Below, one piece after another: positions 36,217 through 44,416 of a stretch of DNA of 64,000 nt; the first letter of the stretch is position 1; every line of letters starts with the position of its first letter. Position numbers and translations under genes: made by a program. The notes beneath the pieces were generated by a model, which was not told where the DNA came from, searched no databases, and saw only the letters and a program-made list of their open reading frames with translations. Source of the DNA: Nocardioides humi. Lineage in GTDB: Bacteria; Actinomycetota; Actinomycetes; Propionibacteriales; Nocardioidaceae. The stretch is taken from positions 1,984,001-2,048,000 of the forward strand of contig NZ_CP041146.1 of the NCBI RefSeq assembly GCF_006494775.1, read 5' to 3'.

Positions 36217-37007
36217 GACTGCTCCTCCTTCGACAGTGGTGCTTCGGGGTTCACGTCGACGGGGCTCAGGTGCACGCCGCGGGGCGCGCTGACCACGGTC
36301 GTGATCGCGTCGGCGATGGCCGTGGCCTTGAGGAAGTGCGAGTGCCGGGCGTGGCCCCACTTGACCCACTCGGTGAGGACCTTGGCGCCGGCCTCGGCGT
36401 CCCAGTCCGAGCCCATCTCGGACCAGGTCGGGCCGGGGCGCACGACGGAGGCGCGCACCCCGCTGCCCTCGAGCTCCATCTGCAGCGCCTCGACCAGGCC
36501 CTCGAGGCCGGACTTGGTGGCGCTGTAGCCGCGCATGAACGGCCGCGCGCGCAGAGCGGTGTCGGAGGAGACGAACACCAGGTCGCCCCGCCGCCGCTCC
36601 ACCATCCCGGAACCGACGGCGCGGACCAGCCGGTGGGCGCCGAGCACGTTGACGTCGAACTCGGCGGCGAGCTGCTCGGTCGTCGCGTCCAGGATCGCGC
36701 CGGGCGCGAGCAGGCCGGCATTGCAGACCACGATCTCGATGTCGCCCAGGGCCGCGGCGGCCGCGGCGGCGAACTTGTCGACCGACTCGGTCGAGGCCAC
36801 GTCGAGCGGGTGCACGAAGGCCTCGCCACCGCCCTCCCGGATCTCCCCGGCGAGCTCCTCGAGGCGATCGATCCGGCGGGCGCCGAGCGCGACCGGGAAG
36901 CCGGCCGCCGCCAGCGCCTTCGCCGTCGCGGCGCCGATCCCGGAGGAGGCGCCGGCGACGACGGCGGGCCGGCGGTCGGGGTGGACGGGCTTCCGTGACG
37001 CAGCCAT
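36213..37007 (-). CDS. Short-chain dehydrogenase/reductase next to CYP51
   Basis: SDR of 264 residues: AGASSGIG, CNAGLLAPG, catalytic Ser in VFVSSDTA, YSATKSG and VRPGPTWSE; LGARRIDR after the second strand suggests NADP(H). It corresponds in position to Rv0765c beside cyp51 in M. tuberculosis (recalled). Its ATG shares one base with the P450 stop (TGATG). Confidence 0.88.
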   Translation of the reverse strand: MAASRKPVHPDRRPAVVAGASSGIGAATAKALAAAGFPVALGARRIDRLEELAGEIREGGGEAFVHPLDVASTESVDKFAAAAAAALGDIEIVVCNAGLLAPGAILDATTEQLAAEFDVNVLGAHRLVRAVGSGMVERRRGDLVFVSSDTALRARPFMRGYSATKSGLEGLVEALQMELEGSGVRASVVRPGPTWSEMGSDWDAEAGAKVLTEWVKWGHARHSHFLKATAIADAITTVVSAPRGVHLSPVDVNPEAPLSKEEQS

Positions 37008-38248
37008 CAGGCGCTCCGCACGGTGAAGGCGGTCGGCAGCGACGCGAACCCGCGCACGCTGGTCGAATGCACCCGGACCGCGCGGTCGGCGTGCACCTCG
37101 AAGTGCTCGACCCGGCGGACCAGCTCCTCCAGCACCACCCGCGCCTCCAGCCGGGCCAGGTTGGCGCCGAGGCAGAAGTGCCGGCCGGTGCCGAAGCTGA
37201 GGATCTGCGAGAGCTCCGCCTTCTCGCGGTGGATGTCGTACGTCGTCGGGTCGGTGAAGACCCGCTCGTCGCGGTTCGCCGAGCCGAGCAGGACCAGCGC
37301 CTTGGCACCGCCGGGGACCGCCACGCCGGCGATCTCGGTGTCCTCGGTGACGTAGCGGGCCAGCATCTGGCTGGACGTGTCGTGGCGCAGGGTCTCCTCG
37401 ATCCACGGCACCACCAGTGTGCTCGGGTCCTCCGGAGCCCGCAGCACCGCGTCCCGCTGCTCCGGATGGGCGGAGAGGTGGAGGAGCGCGTTGCCGAGCA
37501 GCTTGGTCGTGGTCTCGTTGCCGGCGACGACCATGAGGAACAGGAAGGCCATCACCTCGCTGTCGCGCAGCTTGTCGCCGTCGAGCTCGGCGGCGAGCAG
37601 CGCGGAGGTGAGGTCGTCGCTGGGGGCGGCCCGGCGCTGCTCGACCATGTCGCCGTAGTACTCGAAGAGCGCGAAGGACGCCTCCATGCCAGCGACCGGC
37701 ACGTCGCGCACGCCGTCCTCGCGGTGCACGACGAGGTCCGCCAGGCGTCGTACCTCGTCCCGGTCGGCCTCCGGCACGCCCATCATCTCGGAGATGACGT
37801 CCATCGGGAGCTTGCCGGCGAAGTCCCTGATCCAGTCCGCCTCACCCTGCTCGGCGCTGATCGCGAGCGTGGAGGCGAGGTACTTCTCGGTCAGCTGCTG
37901 CACCTCCGGCGTCAGCTCGCGCACCCGGCGCGGCGTGAAGGCTGCCGAGACCAGCTTGCGGATCCGGGCCTGCTCGGCGCCGTCGAGACCGAGGAAGCTC
38001 ATCACCTTGTGGGCGTCTGGGCTCCACGCCGAGGCGTCGAGCGAGACCCCCATCCGGTTGGAGAAGATGTCATCGCGGCGCAGCACGTCGAAGACGTCGG
38101 CATGGCGCGAGATCACCCAGAGGTCGTCGGCCGGCGCGTGGTGGACCGGGTCCTCGTCGCGCAGCCGCTGGTACGTCGGGTAGGGGTCCTCGTGGAAGTC
38201 GTAGTCGTACGGGTCGAAGACCAGGGGGGCGTGGGCGGTCGCGGTCAT
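37007..38248 (-). CDS. Cytochrome P450 (CYP123-like position)
   Basis: A complete 413-residue P450: FDPYDYDFHEDPYPTYQRLR start, I-helix VVAGNETTTK, ExxR EETLR and haem loop FGTGRHFCLG. It lies directly after the TetR gene (ATGA overlap) and before SDR-CYP51-ferredoxin, the place of cyp123 (Rv0766c) in M. tuberculosis, recalled. Family name by context only. Substrate unknown. Confidence 0.92.
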   Translation of the reverse strand: MTATAHAPLVFDPYDYDFHEDPYPTYQRLRDEDPVHHAPADDLWVISRHADVFDVLRRDDIFSNRMGVSLDASAWSPDAHKVMSFLGLDGAEQARIRKLVSAAFTPRRVRELTPEVQQLTEKYLASTLAISAEQGEADWIRDFAGKLPMDVISEMMGVPEADRDEVRRLADLVVHREDGVRDVPVAGMEASFALFEYYGDMVEQRRAAPSDDLTSALLAAELDGDKLRDSEVMAFLFLMVVAGNETTTKLLGNALLHLSAHPEQRDAVLRAPEDPSTLVVPWIEETLRHDTSSQMLARYVTEDTEIAGVAVPGGAKALVLLGSANRDERVFTDPTTYDIHREKAELSQILSFGTGRHFCLGANLARLEARVVLEELVRRVEHFEVHADRAVRVHSTSVRGFASLPTAFTVRSA

Positions 38249-38823
38249 GAGTTGCCTCGCATGATCACGTCGACCGCGGCGACCAGTCGCTCCGCGATCC
38301 GGTCGTAGGTCATCAGACCCATGCCGGCCTGCAGCAGCGCTCCCGAGAGGGTCAGCACCAGCACCTCCAGCACGGCCGGGTCGGCCTGCTCCCCCATCGC
38401 CGCCTCGAAGCGGGCGAGGAACTCCCCGCCGATCCGCAGCCGCAGCCGCTCGACGTCGGGGTCGGAGCCGAGCAAGGCCGGCGTGACGGCCGCGGCGAGC
38501 GCCGGCTCCTCGACGATCCGCGCGGTGAGGGCGCGCATCGTGGCCTGGAGCCGGGTTGTCGCCGTACCGCCGTCGGGGGCCGGCGCCGGGTCGGCGGTGA
38601 GGTGGCGCCAGAAGAGCTCGGCGAAGAGGTGGTTCTTGGAGGCGAGATAGGTGTACGCCGTAGCGGGCGAGACGCCGGCGCGCTGGGCGACCGTGCGCAC
38701 GGTCAGTGCCTCGTGGCCGACGCTGCGCAGCTCCTCCAGCCCGGCGGCGAGCAGCCTCTCGACGGTCTCGGCCTGACGCGGGTTGAGCCCCTGGCGCGGC
38801 GCCTCGAACACCTGACTGGACAT
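38245..38823 (-). CDS. TetR-family transcriptional regulator
   Basis: A 192-residue regulator. The helix-turn-helix is LTVRTVAQRAGVSPATAYTYLASKNHLFAELF (two pieces, residues about 41-72); the rest is an alpha-helical ligand domain. First gene of the CYP51 operon. A leftward TTGCGC (38853-38858), 17 bases, TATGTT (38830-38835) would start the transcript at the ATG itself, so it may be leaderless. It could bind the palindrome at 38867-38882 and control both this operon and the divergent F420-type gene. Confidence 0.88.
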   Translation of the reverse strand: MSSQVFEAPRQGLNPRQAETVERLLAAGLEELRSVGHEALTVRTVAQRAGVSPATAYTYLASKNHLFAELFWRHLTADPAPAPDGGTATTRLQATMRALTARIVEEPALAAAVTPALLGSDPDVERLRLRIGGEFLARFEAAMGEQADPAVLEVLVLTLSGALLQAGMGLMTYDRIAERLVAAVDVIMRGNS

Positions 38824-38856
38824 GTGTCCAACATAGGAGACGTTCCCGGCGGGCGC

Positions 38857-38885
38857 AAGACATTTCCTAGAACTCGTTCTAGTTT
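38857..38885 (+). promoter_or_regulatory. Likely promoter of the F420-type gene, overlapping the operator
   Basis: AAGACA (38857-38862), 17 bases, TAGTTT (38880-38885), then 6 bases to ATG 38892. There is no ribosome site, so a leaderless transcript is likely. The palindrome 38867-38882 lies between the boxes and over the -10, an arrangement that suits repression. Confidence 0.45.
38867..38882. promoter_or_regulatory. Operator-like palindrome CTAGAACTCGTTCTAG (KstR-type)
   Basis: A perfect 16-bp palindrome. Its core TAGAACTCGTTCTA fits the KstR consensus TnnAACnnGTTnnA known from the mycobacterial cholesterol regulon. KstR itself is a TetR protein and a TetR gene is 44 bases away, so either a global KstR homologue or the local TetR may bind. 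It lies between the CYP51 operon and the divergent F420-type gene. Confidence 0.75.
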
Positions 38886-38891
38886 GGGCGC

Positions 38892-39737
38892 ATGCGCAAC
38901 GGCATCGTCCTCTTCACCTCCGACCGCGGCATCACGCCGGCCCGCCTCGCGAAGGCGGCCGAGGAGCGCGGCTTCGACACCATCTACGTCCCCGAGCACA
39001 CCCACATCCCGGTGCGCCGCGACGCGCTGCACCCCACCGGCGGCGAGGAGCTGCCCGACGACCGCTACCTGCGCACCCTCGACCCGTGGGTCTCGCTCGC
39101 CACCTGCGCGGCGGTCACGTCCACGATCCGGCTGTCGACCGCCGTGGCCCTGCCGGTCGAGTCCGACCCGATCACCCTCGCCAAGACCCTCGCCACGCTC
39201 GACCACCTCTCCGGCGGGCGGGTCACGATCGGCGCCGGCTTCGGCTGGAACACCGACGAGCTGACCGACCACCACGTGCCCGCCGGCAAGCGCCGGACCG
39301 TGCTCAAGGAGTACCTCGAGGCGATGCGGGCGCTGTGGACGCAGGAGGAGGCGTCGTACGACGGCGAGTTCGTCTCGTTCGGCCCGAGCTGGGCCTACCC
39401 GAAGCCCCCGCAGGGTCGGATCCCCGTCATCGTCGGCGCCGGCGCGGGCCCCCAGACCTTCGCCTGGATCGCCGCCAACGCCGACGGCTGGATGACCACG
39501 CCGACCACCAGCGACGTCGCCGCCAACGCCGACAGGCTGCGCAAGGCCTGGGCCGACGCCGGCCGTGAGGGCCAGCCCGACGTGCGGATCCTGGTCGCCA
39601 AGCGGCCCACCGAGGAGGACTTCGCGGACTGGACGGCCGCCGGCGCGTCCGAGCTGATCTGGGGCGTGCCCGACTCCGACGAGTCCGCCGTGCTCACCTA
39701 TCTCGACAAGATGGCCTCCCGCATGGGGCTCTCGTGA
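38892..39737 (+). CDS. Luciferase-like monooxygenase, probably F420-dependent
   Basis: A 281-residue LLM-class protein. ERGFDTIYVPEHTHIP and LATLDHLSGGRVTIGAGFGWNTDEL are family motifs. The HTHIPV and IVVGAGAG-like stretches resemble F420-dependent oxidoreductases of actinobacteria rather than FMN luciferases. It may reduce or oxidise a lipophilic carbonyl compound. Promoter overlaps the KstR-like operator. Followed by a large palindrome just after the stop. Confidence 0.85.
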   Translation: MRNGIVLFTSDRGITPARLAKAAEERGFDTIYVPEHTHIPVRRDALHPTGGEELPDDRYLRTLDPWVSLATCAAVTSTIRLSTAVALPVESDPITLAKTLATLDHLSGGRVTIGAGFGWNTDELTDHHVPAGKRRTVLKEYLEAMRALWTQEEASYDGEFVSFGPSWAYPKPPQGRIPVIVGAGAGPQTFAWIAANADGWMTTPTTSDVAANADRLRKAWADAGREGQPDVRILVAKRPTEEDFADWTAAGASELIWGVPDSDESAVLTYLDKMASRMGLS

Positions 39738-39740
39738 ACG

Positions 39741-39799
39741 GCGCCCCACGCGAATCCGTCGCAGATTCGGGCGATTCGCGACGAATTCGCATGGGGCGC
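39741..39799. repeat. Large imperfect palindrome with 22-bp arms
   Basis: Arm 39741-39762 (starts GCGCCCCACGCG) pairs with 39778-39799 at 20 of 22 positions across a 15-base loop; GATTCG occurs again in and near the loop. It begins 4 bases after the stop of the F420-type gene and its right arm covers the ATG (39791) of the next gene. It can hide that start in a hairpin. Confidence 0.88.
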
Positions 39800-41059
39800 G
39801 GCAACACGCCAGCCAGCCGGTACGCCGAGCTGTCGCGCGCGGAGCTCGCGGTCGTCGTACCCGAGCTGCTGCTGATGGGCCAGCTCATCGACCGCTCCGG
39901 GATGGCGTGGTGCATCGCGGCGTTCGGCCGCGAGGAGATGCTGCGGATCGCGATCGAGGAGTGGGCGGCGGCCTCGCCGATCTACACGCGGCGGATGCAG
40001 GAGGCGCTCGGCTACGCGCCCGCGGTCGCCGGGCGCGGTGACGTGGTGACGATCTTCAAGGGGCTGCAGCTCGACATCGGCGCGCCCCCGCAGTTCATGG
40101 ACTTCCGCTACACGGTGCACGACCCGTGGCACGGCGAGTTCCGGCTCGACCACTGCGGCGCGCTGATGGACGTGGAGCCGATGGGCGAGGACTACGTGCG
40201 CGGCATGTGCCACGACATCGAGGACCCGACCTTCGACGCCACCGCGATCGCGACCAACCCGCACGCCCGGGTGCGCCCGATCCACCGGCCTCCGCGAACC
40301 CCGGCCGACCGGCACCCGCACTGCGCGTGGACGGTGATCATCGACGAGTCCCACCCCGAGCCGACGCCCGTCCCGGCGCTCGCGGTCAACGAGCAGTCAC
40401 GGGCCGCCACGCTGGAGCTGGCGCCGATCGATCCCTCGGACGAGGGCGCGTCCGACTACGCCGGGCCGCTGCTCTCCGACGTGGACTTCGCGGCCTTCTC
40501 CCACTCCGCGCTGGTGCGGATCGCCGACGAGGTCTGCCTGCAGATGCACCTGCTGGACCGGGCGTTCGCGCTCGCGGTGGCCGAGCGCACCGAGACCACC
40601 GACGACCTTCTGAGGATCCGCCGCAAGCAGCTCGTGGGCGTCGCCGGCATCGGCGCCGAACGGCTCGCCCGCGCGCTCGGCCTCGACCGCCGCGACGACC
40701 CGGTCACGGCCGCCACCCGGCTGCTCGCCGTGCACCCGCTCCTCAACCCGGCGGCGTACGTCGACGCATCGGCCGACGCGGCGGCCGTCGTCGTACGCCC
40801 CTCGGCCGCCCACGAGGACGAGGCGTGGGTCGCCCTGTGCGGACCGGACTGGACCGCCGCCCTCCAGGCGATCGTGCGCGCTGTCGACCCGCACCTGGAC
40901 GTCGAGGTCGCGGCGCTGCCGGACGACGCCTGGCTCGCGAGCGTCGTCCGCCGCGACCAGCCCGCGCCCGAGGCCGACGAGGTCGCGGTGACCCGGTTCA
41001 GCACCGGCGCGACGTTCGCCTTCCAGCCGCGCCGGTCGCTGCCGATCACGCCCGTGTGA
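39791..41059 (+). CDS. Protein of unknown function, 422 aa
   Basis: I do not recognise the family. Soluble, no signal peptide. The centre has a His/Cys-rich stretch (RYTVHDPWHGEFRLDHCGAL, then YVRGMCHDIEDP) that could bind a metal, and the C-terminal third looks like a separate domain with two short repeats of alpha/beta type. The frame opens at GTG 39734, but those codons lie in the palindrome, so I start at ATG 39791 (MGRGNTPASRYAEL). Placed after the F420-type gene on the same strand. Confidence 0.6.
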   Translation: MGRGNTPASRYAELSRAELAVVVPELLLMGQLIDRSGMAWCIAAFGREEMLRIAIEEWAAASPIYTRRMQEALGYAPAVAGRGDVVTIFKGLQLDIGAPPQFMDFRYTVHDPWHGEFRLDHCGALMDVEPMGEDYVRGMCHDIEDPTFDATAIATNPHARVRPIHRPPRTPADRHPHCAWTVIIDESHPEPTPVPALAVNEQSRAATLELAPIDPSDEGASDYAGPLLSDVDFAAFSHSALVRIADEVCLQMHLLDRAFALAVAERTETTDDLLRIRRKQLVGVAGIGAERLARALGLDRRDDPVTAATRLLAVHPLLNPAAYVDASADAAAVVVRPSAAHEDEAWVALCGPDWTAALQAIVRAVDPHLDVEVAALPDDAWLASVVRRDQPAPEADEVAVTRFSTGATFAFQPRRSLPITPV

Positions 41060-41157
41060 GGATCAGCCGGGGAGCAGCGCTCCTCGCTCCCACGCGAGGC
41101 CCGCCCGTGCCGCTGTGGCCTACCGTGACACCGTTGAGATCCTTCCGAGGAGTGCCT

Positions 41158-41658
41158 ATGCCCGACCCCGACCGGCGCGAGATCCACGAGACCGTTCTCC
41201 GCTACTGCCGAGCGGTCGACCGTCTCGACTTCGACGGGATCCGGGCGGTGTACGCCGAGGACGGCGTCGACCACCACACCGGATTCAGCGGCACGGCCGA
41301 CGCGTACGTCGCCTGGCTGCGCGAGCTCCTGCCGGCGCTCGACGGCACCATGCATCTGGTCGGCAACCACCTCGCCGAGATCGACGGCGACCACGCGGTG
41401 GCGGAGACCTACGGGACCGCGGTGCACTGGGGCACGCCGGGGAGCGACCCGCGGAGGAACTTCACCTCGGGCTTCCGCTACGTCGACCACTTCGTGCGCA
41501 CCGCTGCCGGCTGGCGGATCCGGGAGCGCTTCGCCGTGCGGGAATGGACCCGCGACGACAGCGGCCGGATGCTCGCCCCCGAGGGCGACGGCCCGCGCGG
41601 GCGACGCGACGAGCAGGACCCGTTCGCCGTCCTGCGCCGCTCGGTGCTCGGTCACTGA
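41158..41658 (+). CDS. NTF2-fold (SnoaL-like) protein
   Basis: A 166-residue NTF2-like protein: IHETVLRYCRAVDRLDFDGIRAVYAEDG (in two blocks, residues 9-36), MHLVGNHLAEIDGDHAVAET and RYVDHFVRTAAGWRIRERF. CCGAGGAG before the ATG. The fifth such fold in the window. Its stop lies in the first unit of an 11-bp tandem repeat, facing the GlcG-like gene. Probable isomerase, hydratase or binding protein. Confidence 0.8.
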   Translation: MPDPDRREIHETVLRYCRAVDRLDFDGIRAVYAEDGVDHHTGFSGTADAYVAWLRELLPALDGTMHLVGNHLAEIDGDHAVAETYGTAVHWGTPGSDPRRNFTSGFRYVDHFVRTAAGWRIRERFAVREWTRDDSGRMLAPEGDGPRGRRDEQDPFAVLRRSVLGH

Positions 41659-41695
41659 GCGGTCAGTGAGCGGTCAGTGAGCGGTCAGTGAGCGG
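41656..41695. repeat. 11-bp tandem repeat carrying stops on both strands
   Basis: TGAGCGGTCAG is repeated three times (41656-41688) plus seven more bases. Each unit has TGA on the plus strand and TCA (a minus-strand stop). With a period of 11 the stops move through all three frames in both directions. It separates two convergent genes and supplies the stop of both. Confidence 0.95.
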
Positions 41696-42107
41696 CCTGC
41701 GCCGCGACGCGGGCGATCGCGGCGTCCTGGTCGGCGGTGCCGCCACTGACGCCGACCGCACCGACCACGGCCGCACCGGCCCGGACCGGCTCGCCCCCGC
41801 CCAGCGGAGTGAACCCGGGCACGGTGCCGACGGCGGCGACGAAGGAGGGCTCGGTGCGGCCACGCTCCTCCCACAGCAGGGTGGGGACCCCCAGGGCGGC
41901 CGCGGTGCGCGCCTTGCCCCGAGCGGCCGCCGCGACGAGCTCCGACACGCCGTCCATCCGGGCCGTCGCGACCGGCTCCCCGCCGGGATCGGTGACCGCG
42001 ACGGCGACCGGGACCTCGAGCCGCTCCGCCTCGTCCAGGGCGCGCCGGAGCACCACCAGGGCCTCGGCGAGGGTGAGCACCGCCTGCTGCCTGGGCACCG
42101 CGGTCAC
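41685..42107 (-). CDS. GlcG/HbpS-like heme- or cobalamin-binding family protein
   Basis: A 140-residue GlcG/HbpS-family protein: LTLAEALVVLRRALDEAERL, VAVTDPGGEPVATARMDG, and VGAVGVSGGTADQDAAIA at the end. Family members bind haem or cobalamin or accompany diol and glycolate metabolism. No signal peptide. GTG start lies in the RidA stop (GTGA). Last gene of the mycofactocin-SDR / RidA unit. Confidence 0.85.
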   Translation of the reverse strand: MTAVPRQQAVLTLAEALVVLRRALDEAERLEVPVAVAVTDPGGEPVATARMDGVSELVAAAARGKARTAAALGVPTLLWEERGRTEPSFVAAVGTVPGFTPLGGGEPVRAGAAVVGAVGVSGGTADQDAAIARVAAQAAH

Positions 42108-42490
42108 GCCGAGCCGTCGCCGACGTACGCCCAGGCCTCGACCTCGAGCAGCATCCGCGGGTCGAGCAGGGCCGAGACGACGACGGTCGTGCTCGCCGGG
42201 GCGCCGTCGACGGGGAACACCTCCCCCTTCGCCTTGCTGTACGACGGGAAGTGGGCCGGGTCCGTCAGGTAGCACACCAGCTTGGTGACCTGCGCCAGCG
42301 TCGCGTCCGCCTCGGCCAGGGCCAGCCGGATGTTCTCGAAGCACTGCTGGGCCTGCTCGTAGGGATCGTCCGTGGCGATCTTGGCCGAGGCGTCGAGCGC
42401 GACCTGACCGGACAGCACCACGAAGTCGCCGCTGCGCACCGCCTGCGACATCCCGTCGAAGCGCAGGTGCGGCGGGTTGTAGCCCCTCAC
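42104..42490 (-). CDS. RidA/YjgF-family protein
   Basis: A 128-residue RidA-fold protein: VLSGQVALD, QCFENIRLALAEADATLAQV and VEAWAYVG. The Arg that binds the carboxylate in true RidA (in the CxxRxx region) is not obvious (DPRMLLEVEAW has an Arg nearby). RidA proteins hydrolyse reactive enamines or imines. GTG start inside the SDR stop. Trimeric and cytoplasmic in the family. Confidence 0.85.
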   Translation of the reverse strand: MRGYNPPHLRFDGMSQAVRSGDFVVLSGQVALDASAKIATDDPYEQAQQCFENIRLALAEADATLAQVTKLVCYLTDPAHFPSYSKAKGEVFPVDGAPASTTVVVSALLDPRMLLEVEAWAYVGDGSA

Positions 42491-43320
42491 GGCATGCCCG
42501 CGGACGCGGCGGCGCTGACGTCGATGGTCGTGCCGCTGACGTAGCGGGCGTCGTCCGAGACCAGGTAGAGAACGGCCTTCGAGATGTCCTCGGGTGCCAC
42601 CCACGCGACGCCCATCGGGCTCATCGCGGCGTACGCCGGCTCGACCTGCTCCCTGGTCGGCGCGTCGAGGTCGGGACAGAAGAGCCCGTAGAGCGCGTCG
42701 TTGTGGACCATCGCCGTGTCGACCGTCGCCGGGCAGACGGCGTTCACGGTGATCCCGGACGCCGCCGCCTCCAGGGCGAGGGTCTTCACGAGGCCGATCA
42801 CGCCCCACTTCGCGGCGACGTAGTGCGCGAGATTGGGGTTGCCCATCCGCCCGCCCATCGACGAGGTGGCGACGATCCGCCCGCGCCCCTGTCGGAGCAT
42901 CGGCCGGACCGCGGCGCGCATCGTCTTGAAGACGCCGGTCAGGTCGACGCCGATCATCTCGTCCCAGGCGGCGTCGTCGAGCTCCCAGAACTTCGCGAAA
43001 CCGCAGACGCCGGCGTTGGCGACGGCGATGTCGAGCGCGCCGAACCGGTCGACGCCGTCGGTGACGACGGCCTCGATCGCCTCGGTGTCGCGGACGTCGC
43101 AGCGCACCGTGTGGCAGGCGACGCCGAGCGCCTCGACCTGTGCCTTCGTCTCGGCCAGGTCCTCGGGGGTGGCGAGCGGGTACGGGATGGTCACGAGGTC
43201 CGCGCAGAGGTCGACCGCGATCACGTTCGCCCCCTCCGCGGCGAGCGTCAGGGCGTGCGAGCGCCCCTGTCCGCGGGCGGCGCCGGTGATCAGCGCGGTC
43301 CTGCCGTCGAGCTTGCCCAT
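42487..43320 (-). CDS. Mycofactocin-type short-chain dehydrogenase
   Basis: A 277-residue SDR with TGAARGQGRSHA and the extra segment after strand 2 (PYPLATPEDLAETKAQVE) that marks the mycofactocin-coupled SDR family. Catalytic residues are intact: SSMGGRMG (Ser), YVAAKWG (Tyr, Lys). In this family NAD stays bound and electrons go to the peptide-derived cofactor mycofactocin. Substrates are usually small or terpenoid alcohols. It heads an operon with RidA and GlcG/HbpS-like genes. Confidence 0.9.
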   Translation of the reverse strand: MGKLDGRTALITGAARGQGRSHALTLAAEGANVIAVDLCADLVTIPYPLATPEDLAETKAQVEALGVACHTVRCDVRDTEAIEAVVTDGVDRFGALDIAVANAGVCGFAKFWELDDAAWDEMIGVDLTGVFKTMRAAVRPMLRQGRGRIVATSSMGGRMGNPNLAHYVAAKWGVIGLVKTLALEAAASGITVNAVCPATVDTAMVHNDALYGLFCPDLDAPTREQVEPAYAAMSPMGVAWVAPEDISKAVLYLVSDDARYVSGTTIDVSAAASAGMP

Positions 43321-43379
43321 GTCGTTCTCCTGTCAGGTGGTCGGGTGATCGGGGTCGTCGGTGCGATGGCGTACGGCGC

Positions 43380-44416
43380 TCAGCCGTCCGCGCGCGCCGA
43401 GAGCTTGCGGAGCTTGGTGAGGACGACGGCGAGGATGAGCGCGCCGCCCTGGAACGTGGAGATCACCCAGAACGGGATCCCCTGCAGCTGCAGGCCGTTG
43501 ATGCCGATGGCGAGGATCGCCAGGCCGACGAGCAGGCCGGGCACGTTGAAGCGACCCGGCTTGATCATGGTCGAGCCGAGGAAGGCCGCAGCGTACGACG
43601 GCAGGAGGTACTGCGCGCCGACGTCCGGCTGTCCCGTGCCGATCCGGGAGGTGTAGACGAGTCCGGCGAGCGAGGCGCAGAAGCCGGAGACCACGAACGC
43701 CAGGACCAGGATCCGGTTGGTCGGCACGCCCGCCAGCCGGGACTGCTCGCGGCCGAATCCGGTGGCGTAGATCATCCGTCCCAGGGGGTCATCTCCAGCA
43801 CGTAGTAGACGACGAGCGCGAGGACGACGACCAGCACGATCGGGTTCGGGATGCCGAAGAGCTCGCCGCGCCCGAGGTCGGTGAACGCGGTCGGGATGTC
43901 GCGCGAGACGACCTGGCCGTTCGCGACCAGCTGCGAGAGACCGAGGAAGATCGAGCCCGAGCCGAGGGTGACGATGAACGGGTCGATGGTGAGCCGCACG
44001 ACGAGCAGTGCGTTGAGCAGACCCGCGGTCGCGCCGACCAGCAGCGTGATCAGGATGGCGAGGGGCACCGGCATCGCACCGGCCGTCTGCTGGAAGGTGA
44101 ACGCCGACGTGATCACCGCCAGGGTCAGCACCCCGCCGATCGAGATGTCGAAGACACCGGCCGCGAGCGGGAACAGCAGGCCCAGCGCCACCACCGCGGT
44201 GATCGTCTGGTTGTTCACCACCGCGAGCAGGTTGCTGCTCGTCAGGAAGACACCGGGAGAGGCGATCGTGAACGCCACGATCATCGCCACCAGCAGGAGG
44301 GGGCCGGCCCAGCGGTCGAGCAGGTCGAGGCCGACCCGGCCGGCCCGGTGCTCGGTGGCCCGGGCCGTCGTCACCTCCTCAGCCGGCTGCGTAGCAGAGC
44401 TCAACGATTCGCTCAC
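43380..44416 (-). CDS. Sugar-type ABC importer permease (RbsC-like), apparent frameshift
   Basis: Membrane permease of the BPD_transp_2 / RbsC type with 8-10 TM segments. Motifs include GVFDISIGGVLTLA and VTLGSGSIFLGLSQLV; the C-terminal piece has ATGFGREQSRLAGVPTNR, the cytoplasmic coupling loop. The frame shifts in the GGGGG run 43784-43788; adding one base unites both parts to about 345 residues. GTG 44416 with AAGGAG upstream; it overlaps the end of the ATPase gene by 38 bases. Confidence 0.88.

Noticed and set aside
41656..41695. Attachment site or CRISPR fragment
   Set aside because: Contiguous 11-bp units without spacers, no integrase or tRNA nearby.
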